Below, piece by piece: positions 59,365 to 64,000 of a stretch of 64,000 nucleotides of DNA (position 1 is the first letter of the stretch; each line of letters opens with the position of its first letter). The notes beneath the pieces were generated by a model. It was given only the letters and a program-made list of their open reading frames with translations, was not told the origin of the DNA and did no database searches. A program made the translations under genes and the position numbers. Source of the DNA: UBA947 sp031550975 (GTDB taxonomy: Bacteria > Cyanobacteriota > Vampirovibrionia > Gastranaerophilales > Gastranaerophilaceae); contig JAVBOC010000003.1 of NCBI GenBank assembly GCA_031550975.1, forward strand, positions 62,001-126,000. Direction: 5' to 3'.

Positions 59365-60135
59365 CTATTCAATTTCATAACTTTTGGCTATAAAATTACA
59401 CTTGAAGTTGATTTTTTCAGCACCATTTGCGATTTCCTCGTTCAAAAAGTTTATGTCTTTAACAAGTTGAGCATTGTCTTGCGTATAGACATTAAATAAA
59501 ATGTATTTTTTTCCATCCTTCAATGTCAAAATAACATTGTAAGCAGCCTCACCAAGCGCCTTGAGCTCAATTGTCGAAATATTGTTATAACTAAACTTTT
59601 CATTCTCTAAACGAACCGAAATTGTTGACACAGCATAGTTTACACAAGTGTCGGTGGACTTGTCACACCTAAATTCCGCTCCTACATTTATAGATGCTAC
59701 AAATATAGAAATAAACGCAAACAATAATGCCCTCATAAGCCACGTGAAAAACAAGTTATGACTTATAGAGATTAGCTCAGACCCGCTTTCAAATTGTGAA
59801 TTAAAATAATCTGCATCTTCTTGGCAGCTATAAGGTGAAGATGGACGATTATGCCGAAATGTAGGAATTTTGCGGCCGTTAGCTAGATTTAAAGACATAC
59901 TATAAACTTCTCTAGCATAGCCCCTTCTTCCGCGAACAGTCTCCATAATGCTGCCTGCCCCTTCAACTATGTTAAAGTTTGCGATATTTTTGCTTCTCTT
60001 GCGCTTTGATAAATAAAAAACATACATTGTACATAAGTTCTTGGCTTTACTACATATCAATTCTTCCCGCACCGGAACATGGTTAACGAGAATATAGGCC
60101 AGCAACAATATCAATACTATGAAGTACCCAATCAT
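59365..60135 (-). CDS. membrane protein with two tandem copies of one domain
   Basis: A 256-residue protein. Each half is a membrane helix (about 3-18 and 133-150) followed by a beta-rich domain of about 100 residues with the same landmarks: two Cys about seven residues apart (CSKAKNLC; CDKSTDTC), a Tyr-x-x-x-Leu strand with a G-K/R-K turn (LANGRKI; LKDGKKY), then a helix ending in NSQFESGSE / NEEIANGAE. This is an internal duplication. TATAAT ends 6 bases before the ATG. Function unknown. Confidence 0.7.
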   Translation of the reverse strand: MIGYFIVLILLLAYILVNHVPVREELICSKAKNLCTMYVFYLSKRKRSKNIANFNIVEGAGSIMETVRGRRGYAREVYSMSLNLANGRKIPTFRHNRPSSPYSCQEDADYFNSQFESGSELISISHNLFFTWLMRALLFAFISIFVASINVGAEFRCDKSTDTCVNYAVSTISVRLENEKFSYNNISTIELKALGEAAYNVILTLKDGKKYILFNVYTQDNAQLVKDINFLNEEIANGAEKINFKCNFIAKSYEIE

Positions 60136-60141
60136 AAATTA

Positions 60142-60147
60142 ATTATA
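60142..60147 (-). promoter_or_regulatory. leaderless promoter of the duplicated-domain membrane protein
   Basis: Minus strand TATAAT (60142-60147) ends 6 bases before the ATG at 60135; no ribosome binding site. Confidence 0.55.
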
Positions 60148-60244
60148 CAATATCAACCTCAATAATTAAAATAATTTACATATTGGGCAATTTTTGGCGC
60201 TGATATGTTTTTAATAATTATACAGTGAAGAAAGGAAGTGTGTT

Positions 60245-60469
60245 ATGGGAAATGAAATTAAACCTTTTAGTACGGTTTTGTATGTAACAAAAAACGGCGA
60301 ACAATGCGTAGCCACCAAGAATGACGGCGTTGTTACCATTCAAGGGGATAAAAATGGCGTAAGACAAATGCCAATAAAAGAGTTCATTGAAAAAGAAATG
60401 GTTAATATTGTCGATGCAAAAGGCTTGGAAAGAACACCCGATCAAGATACATTTACTAAAGCAAAATAG
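60245..60469 (+). CDS. 74-residue hypothetical protein
   Basis: AAAGGAAG lies 6-7 bases before the ATG. The product is mostly beta (TVLYVTKNGEQCVATKNDGVVTIQGDK) with a C-terminal helix and a polar tail, one Cys, no signal peptide. The strand pattern would suit a small SH3-like or OB-like barrel, which I cannot confirm. It converges on ogt. Confidence 0.6.
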   Translation: MGNEIKPFSTVLYVTKNGEQCVATKNDGVVTIQGDKNGVRQMPIKEFIEKEMVNIVDAKGLERTPDQDTFTKAK

Positions 60470-60483
60470 TTCGCGTTTTCTTT

Positions 60484-61023
60484 TTACGCCGCAGTGCTTT
60501 TCTTTGGTACAAATAACTTGCTCATGTCAACGCCTTCATGTTCAAGCAGTTTGATTTTTTTATCGATGCCACCAGCGTAACCTGTTAAGCTGCCGTTTGA
60601 ACCCACGACTCTGTGGCACGGGATAATTATTGAGAGTGGGTTGTGTCCGACAGCTCCGCCAACTGCCTGAGATGACATTCTTTCTTTGTTCCTTTTCTTT
60701 GCCATTTTTTTGGCTATATCGCTATAAGTTATGACTTTTCCATAAGGGATTTCACAAAGAATCCTCCAAACATCTTGTCTAAACTCACCACCAATGGGTG
60801 CCAGAGGCAATTCTGAAATATTGGGATTTTTGCCTGCAAAATATTTATCTAACCAATTTTTAGCAGCTTTAAGGATTGGTGAATCGGCTTTTTCTGCTAC
60901 GTTTTCAAGCAGAGTATCGCCGTGATATTTCTGCCCATCCATCCAAATCCCGACAAGATTATTCTCATCACACACAAGCGTAAGCGCCCCAATCGGAAAT
61001 TGGTATTTAGCTGAATAGTACAT
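60484..61023 (-). CDS. ogt: methylated-DNA--protein-cysteine methyltransferase
   Basis: Repairs O6-alkylguanine by suicide transfer to cysteine. The 179-residue protein has the active-site IPCHRVVGSNGSLTGYAGG, the helix-turn-helix VGGAVGHNP region and the upstream EIPYGKVITYSDIA motif. An N-terminal ribonuclease-like domain (about 1-85) is present as in Ogt/MGMT. AAGAGGA lies 9 bases before the ATG. Confidence 0.95.
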   Translation of the reverse strand: MYYSAKYQFPIGALTLVCDENNLVGIWMDGQKYHGDTLLENVAEKADSPILKAAKNWLDKYFAGKNPNISELPLAPIGGEFRQDVWRILCEIPYGKVITYSDIAKKMAKKRNKERMSSQAVGGAVGHNPLSIIIPCHRVVGSNGSLTGYAGGIDKKIKLLEHEGVDMSKLFVPKKSTAA

Positions 61024-61055
61024 TTCATTATCCTCTTACTTTATCTCATTATAAC

Positions 61056-61074
61056 AAAAAAACTCCCAAAGGAG
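61056..61074 (-). terminator. weak minus-strand terminator after repeat copy A
   Basis: CTCC (61063-61066) and GGAG (61071-61074) with a run of T on the minus strand. It lies directly after the ...CGCCCCA end of repeat copy A. Confidence 0.45.
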
Positions 61075-61086
61075 CAATTTGTATGA

Positions 61087-61178
61087 ATGGGGCGAATGAT
61101 GGACTCTGCCGAGCAAAATGATTGAGTATCATTTTGCGAGAGGAAAGAACCCGTTTGAGCAAAGCAAAAACCTGGGTA
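61087..61178. repeat. 92-bp dispersed repeat, copy A
   Basis: Matches copy B at 62867-62958 with about four mismatches and no gap. It contains a perfect 10-bp hairpin (GCAAAATGAT, 5-base loop, ATCATTTTGC; 61113-61137). On the minus strand it ends ATTCGCCCCA, like an encoded tRNA 3' end, then a terminator. Confidence 0.85.
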
Positions 61179-61289
61179 AAAAACACTCAGACTTCACTGC
61201 ATTATACAGTATTTCAAAATTTTGATTAATTAATTCATAAGTCAAAATTAAATACTACATTTCAAAGTATACACGCATTTATCAGTGAC

Positions 61290-62657
61290 TTATGAAGTTA
61301 TAATCTCTTTTTTGCATTCAGATTTCAATAATTTAATAAGCCTGAATGCACCCGTCGAATGAGAAGATTTGATAAAGACATTATCTCCGTCTTTTAGCCA
61401 TATGACATACTCAGAGATAAGTTTTTCCACATTTTCATAGTACTCACCTTTTATATCAAACTTAATTCTATCCCACAAAACTTTCATTTCCTTACCAAAA
61501 AGAAGGATCCTATCGACATTTGCATCTTTTATGACTTTCTCCAATGCTAGATGGTATTCAACAGATTTATCGCCACCTTCTGCCATATCACCAATTATTA
61601 AGACCTTATTTCTGTTATACTGCTTGGCGAAAGCCTCGATTGTGGCTGTCATTGAAAGTGGGTTAGCATTATGTGATTCATCGACAATCGTTACCCTTTT
61701 ACCTTTTTCAATTTCGACTTCAAAAGTTTCGCCACGGCCTGCCAATGCCTTAAAATCTTTTAAATTTTCAAGTGCTAATTCAACAGGCAGACCTAAATCC
61801 GCAAACGCTGCAATAACAAATCCTATATTATAAAAAAGATGTTTTGGCACAAATTCTTCGATGAATTTATATGTTTTCCCAAAAACCTCAAACTGATTAC
61901 TTGCAAGCAATTTTACATCTGCATCTTTATGCTCACCCACTCTAATTATCTTTAAACCACGAGACTGCGCAGCTGCCTCAAAAATTTCGTAGCAATCAGT
62001 ATCACGATTTATAACAGCAGTGGAACCTGGTTTCATAGTAGCAAAAATCTTGCTTTTTCCTACAGCCATCTGTTCCATTGTCTGCCCTGCCGAAAGATGT
62101 ACAGGTGCAAGAGATGTTATAATAGCAATATCCGGGACAGTGACATACCCACGTCCAATAGAGGTCTCAATAACCCAATAATCAGATTCAAGATCGAAGG
62201 TCGTCATATTCCAGCAAATCCCGCGCATTGTATTTGCCTGATTTAAGTTGGAAGAAAGACTATAATTTTTGAGCGCGACATTGAACATTTTTGTTGTAGT
62301 TGATTTTCCTGCGCTGCCAGTCAGTGAAATAACTTTACCCTTATAAGATGTTCTTATATAACGCCCCATATAAGTAATTGCATTATTTGGATTGGTTATT
62401 TCAATAATAGGTTTATCATAATGCCTAAATTCTTCAATATTCGTGCACATTATAGCAGAAACCTTATCCAATATTGCAGGAATTTGAGCCTTAGGCACAC
62501 CAATTGTTTCTCCTTGGCTGCGAACAAGGATTATATCTCCATCTGATATTTCTTCATGCCAAATGCGAAGACCTGTTGCACTCCAGTCTTCGGGGAAATT
62601 GTGAAAAATCCCCTCACCTATAGATGATCGTATTTTTTCGACACTCCAAAAACCCAT
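61290..62657 (-). CDS. MurF-like Mur ligase family protein
   Basis: A 455-residue ATP-dependent amide ligase. The Walker loop is LTGSAGKSTT (about 112-121), followed by the central LAPVHLSAG with its conserved His and the AVGKSK lysine. The C-terminal domain has the MurF-like DESHNANPLSM and GDMAEGG motifs, ending in SSHSTGAFRLI. MurF adds D-Ala-D-Ala to UDP-MurNAc-tripeptide, but divergence and the lack of mur neighbours leave room for another ligase of this family. The ATG at 62657 is backed by a leaderless promoter. 92-bp direct repeats flank the gene. Confidence 0.8.
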   Translation of the reverse strand: MGFWSVEKIRSSIGEGIFHNFPEDWSATGLRIWHEEISDGDIILVRSQGETIGVPKAQIPAILDKVSAIMCTNIEEFRHYDKPIIEITNPNNAITYMGRYIRTSYKGKVISLTGSAGKSTTTKMFNVALKNYSLSSNLNQANTMRGICWNMTTFDLESDYWVIETSIGRGYVTVPDIAIITSLAPVHLSAGQTMEQMAVGKSKIFATMKPGSTAVINRDTDCYEIFEAAAQSRGLKIIRVGEHKDADVKLLASNQFEVFGKTYKFIEEFVPKHLFYNIGFVIAAFADLGLPVELALENLKDFKALAGRGETFEVEIEKGKRVTIVDESHNANPLSMTATIEAFAKQYNRNKVLIIGDMAEGGDKSVEYHLALEKVIKDANVDRILLFGKEMKVLWDRIKFDIKGEYYENVEKLISEYVIWLKDGDNVFIKSSHSTGAFRLIKLLKSECKKEIITS

Positions 62658-62663
62658 ATTTGT

Positions 62664-62692
62664 ATTATAGCGCAAATCAGACCTTTCGACAA
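62664..62692 (-). promoter_or_regulatory. leaderless promoter of the MurF-like gene
   Basis: Minus strand TTGTCG (62687-62692), 17 bases, TATAAT (62664-62669), 6 bases from the ATG at 62657. Confidence 0.65.
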
Positions 62693-62774
62693 GATTATAA
62701 ATTCTTGACAAAAACAGGTATAAAAGTTAGAATTAGCGGACTTTCAATCTCCATAACTGGTAACGATAATGTCA

Positions 62775-62813
62775 GAGAGCACGCAATTCAAGACTTCGTC
62801 TTGTTGTGCTCTC
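62775..62813. repeat. long inverted repeat (hairpin)
   Basis: GAGAGCAC (62775-62782) pairs with GTGCTCTC (62806-62813), and inside CAAGA (62889-style inner arm at 62789-62793) pairs with TCTTG (62799-62803) around a CTTCG loop. No T run follows, so it is not a plain terminator. Confidence 0.6.
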
Positions 62814-62832
62814 GACCTCAACCAACCACGAT

Positions 62833-62866
62833 AAAAAAGCAGATAACTTTTGTTATCTGCTTTTTT
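62833..62866. terminator. perfect 15-bp terminator next to repeat copy B
   Basis: AAAAAAGCAGATAAC (62833-62847), TTTT loop, GTTATCTGCTTTTTT (62852-62866). Works in both directions. Confidence 0.9.
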
Positions 62867-62958
62867 ATGGGGCGAATGATGGACTCTGTCGAGCAAAATG
62901 ATTGAGTATCATTTTGCGAGAGGGGAGAACCCGTTTGAGCAAAGCGAAAACCTGGGTT
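62867..62958. repeat. 92-bp dispersed repeat, copy B
   Basis: Same as copy A at a constant offset of 1780 bases. The two lie in the same orientation on either side of the MurF-like gene. The hairpin arms are 62893-62902 and 62908-62917. Confidence 0.85.
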
Positions 62959-62976
62959 AGATTCACACATTTGCAC

Positions 62977-63043
62977 TAAAAAACTCCCGATTAGGGAGTT
63001 TTATGGGGCGAGTGGTGGGACTTCTTCCGAACCCTTCGCCAAC
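62977..63043 (-). ncRNA. candidate small RNA: CCA-ended minihelix plus terminator
   Basis: Minus strand TTGTAT (63072-63077), 16 bases, TAGAAT (63050-63055), predicted start 63043. The transcript folds as GGCGA (63036-63040) with TCGCC (63007-63011), directly followed by CCA (63004-63006), then a terminator AAACTCCC/GGGAGTTT (62981-63001) with a U run. Length about 67 bases. It looks like a tRNA reduced to acceptor and T-arm remnants. Expression is inferred. Confidence 0.4.
62978..63003 (-). terminator. terminator of the candidate small RNA
   Basis: AAACTCCC (62981-62988), GATTA loop, GGGAGTTT (62994-63001), with A-run/T-run flanks. Confidence 0.85.
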
Positions 63044-63115
63044 GTAGTTATTCTATCAAAAACAGATTTTTATACAATGGGAAACGTCAGGAAGATAATG
63101 GGCATTATTTGCGCA

Positions 63116-63124
63116 TGATATAAT
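63116..63124 (+). promoter_or_regulatory. leaderless extended -10 promoter of the acetyltransferase gene
   Basis: TGA-TATAAT (hexamer 63119-63124) ends 7 bases before the ATG at 63132; no ribosome binding site. Confidence 0.6.
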
Positions 63125-63131
63125 AGTTAAA

Positions 63132-63593
63132 ATGAAAACACGCAAATATCTCTCTAAAGATTGTAAAATAATTGTAGAATTATTTCATGACACCATTCAT
63201 TCCATTAATTCCAAAGACTACACTGAAGCTCAATTAAATGCGTGGTCACCAAAGGATAATGATTTACTTGAATGGGATAACAAACTGACAAACAATTACT
63301 CTGTTGTGGTAGAAAAAGACAATACAATTGTAGGATTTGGGACTGTAACAGGCACAGGATATTTGGACCTTTTATATGTCCACAAGGATTATCAAGGATT
63401 AGGTGCTGCAACTTTAATTGCAGATGAAATTGAAAAATATGTTTATCGCAAAGGTGCTAAAATTATTACAACAGAGGCCTCTGCCACCGCAAAGACTTTC
63501 TTCGAAAAAAGAGGGTATTCTGTCTTGAAAAAACAGAGTGTTGAACGCAGGGGGCAGTATTTTACTAACTTTAAAATGCAAAAAATATTATAA
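63132..63593 (+). CDS. GNAT family N-acetyltransferase
   Basis: A 153-residue acetyl-CoA-dependent transferase. The fold landmarks are VVEKDNTIVGFGTV (beta-2/3), YLDLLYVHKDYQGLGAATLIADEIE with the Q-x-x-G-x-G/A acetyl-CoA loop at about 91-98, and TTEASATAKTFFEKRGY, as in YafP-like members. The substrate is not evident. It stands alone between repeat elements. Confidence 0.9.
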   Translation: MKTRKYLSKDCKIIVELFHDTIHSINSKDYTEAQLNAWSPKDNDLLEWDNKLTNNYSVVVEKDNTIVGFGTVTGTGYLDLLYVHKDYQGLGAATLIADEIEKYVYRKGAKIITTEASATAKTFFEKRGYSVLKKQSVERRGQYFTNFKMQKIL

Positions 63594-63604
63594 ACACTAA
63601 AAAA

Positions 63605-63625
63605 AGAGCCTCTTTGGGAGACTCT
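63605..63625 (-). terminator. minus-strand terminator near a tRNA-like hairpin
   Basis: AGAGCCTC (63605-63612) and GAGACTCT (63618-63625) with one mismatch; T run on the minus strand. Confidence 0.65.
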
Positions 63626-63634
63626 AAATTTAAA

Positions 63635-63655
63635 TGGGGCGAACAAAGTGTCGCC
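63635..63655 (-). repeat. short CCA-ended hairpin, tRNA-like remnant
   Basis: Minus strand GGCGA (63651-63655), 8-base loop, TCGCC (63638-63642), then CCA (63635-63637), followed by a terminator. Same layout as the unit at 63004-63040. Confidence 0.45.
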
Positions 63656-63746
63656 GTTAGAAAAATATTGCTACATAATTGGCGAAGAAGCAATGTTCAA
63701 CTACGAACTGTTTTTATCGCTTGGACAACTGCTGCCAGCGGTTTAA
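63648..63746 (+). pseudogene. possible short reading frame or gene remnant
   Basis: A 32-codon frame starting at a GTG (about 63648) and ending in TAA, reading SPLEKYCYIIGEE...FLSLGQLLPAV. It looks coding-like but has no ribosome binding site, and it starts inside the tRNA-like hairpin. Probably a fragment of an older gene. Confidence 0.25.
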
Positions 63747-63777
63747 GTTAAGAAAGTATACAGGAGGGCTTGACAAA

Positions 63778-64000
63778 ATGAGTGTTATAGCACACAATAT
63801 AAATATGAAACAAATTAAGTATTATGTAACCGACAATGAAAAATGCCCGTTTCTGATATGGCTTAAGAGTCTGGATAAAAGCACATCCGCTAGGATTGAT
63901 TCTCGACTAATAAGACTGACGGAAGGAAATTACGGCGACTGTAAGCAGATTGATACGAACATATCTGAATTACGTTTTAAGTTCGGCTCAGGGTATCGAA
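63778..64000 (+). CDS. RelE/HigB-type toxin (Gp49-like), N-terminal fragment
   Basis: The first 74 codons; the gene runs off the right edge. AGGAGGG lies 9 bases before the ATG. The segments CPFLIWLKSLDK, ARIDSRLIRLTEGNYGD and ELRFKFGSGYR match the phage-derived Gp49-like HigB family, whose members cleave mRNA on the ribosome. In this family the antitoxin (HigA, helix-turn-helix) normally follows the toxin, and that part is outside the window. Confidence 0.75.
   Translation, partial: MSVIAHNINMKQIKYYVTDNEKCPFLIWLKSLDKSTSARIDSRLIRLTEGNYGDCKQIDTNISELRFKFGSGYR

Larger units (their letters stand above)
62658..63131. other. 474-bp repeat-rich intergenic region
   Basis: Holds, in order: the MurF-like promoter, a long hairpin at 62775-62813, a perfect 15-bp terminator, repeat copy B, a second terminator, a tRNA-like CCA hairpin with its own minus-strand promoter, and the promoter of the acetyltransferase gene. 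No protein gene is visible. Confidence 0.6.

Noticed and set aside
61087..61178. Complete tRNA gene in the repeat
   Set aside because: The 3' end looks tRNA-like, but no 5' acceptor strand, D-arm or anticodon arm pairs with it.
61087..62958. CRISPR array
   Set aside because: Only two copies, 1.8 kb apart, longer than CRISPR repeats, and no spacer structure or cas genes.

Overview
The window is a gene-dense bacterial chromosome segment of low to moderate GC with short intergenic gaps. It carries many housekeeping genes and no phage or IS block. I see no intact tRNA, no rRNA and no CRISPR array. The best guess for the host is an uncultured, non-photosynthetic relative of cyanobacteria (Vampirovibrionia/Melainabacteria, probably Gastranaerophilales). 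The grounds are a family of otherwise unrelated proteins that begin with an M-[KQ]-I-x-x-I-N...N-P-x-F-G signature, an SLH-domain envelope protein, S13 peptidase, anmK and KDO/lipid-type acyltransferase genes, and fermentative genes (iron alcohol dehydrogenase, CoA-dehydratase-activase relative) with no photosynthesis gene. This assignment is inference and was not tested.

Layout. 1-5.8 kb: FAD oxidoreductase end, MnmC2-like methyltransferase, thrB, a Gln/Met-rich protein, a PerM-type permease and a radical SAM protein. 5.8-9.7 kb: a membrane-anchored protein and two large tandem paralogues of unknown function. 9.9-17.7 kb: CCA-adding enzyme, rsmE, a DUF2229 protein, a uridine-kinase-like ATPase, a Cys-rich secreted protein, an SLH protein under a striking inverted-repeat promoter, and pyruvate kinase. 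17.7-21.9 kb: three small tandem paralogues with the NPxFG motif, a flippase-like membrane protein, tatD, tlyA and a secreted protein. 21.9-28.3 kb: tig-clpP-clpX-polA, all on the minus strand. 28.4-36.8 kb: acyltransferase, nitrilase and D,D-carboxypeptidase; then an operon of GT2, Gfo/Idh/MocA, CDP-alcohol transferase, trmL and nnrD; then anmK. 37.2-47.7 kb: a pair of WYL-type regulators, dnaE, gpmI, a SNF2 ATPase and rpsU. 47.8-56.3 kb: glycine-zipper membrane proteins, small Cys proteins, serS, an ankyrin-like protein, a Ski2-like helicase and an unknown. 56.5-64 kb: a phosphodiester glycosidase domain protein, alcohol dehydrogenase, small unknowns, ogt, a MurF-like ligase flanked by 92-bp direct repeats, a GNAT acetyltransferase and the start of a HigB-like toxin.

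The strongest non-obvious signal is promoter architecture. Thirteen genes on both strands have a -10 box (TATAAT-like, often extended TGn) ending exactly 6 or 7 bases before the ATG, with no Shine-Dalgarno. The predicted transcription start is then the start codon (leaderless mRNA), while the other genes have clear AGGAG-type sites further from their promoters. A second signal is the NPxFG N-terminal motif family. A third is the 61-64 kb end, where four minus-strand tRNA-like ...CGCCCCA ends, each followed by a terminator, sit among repeats.
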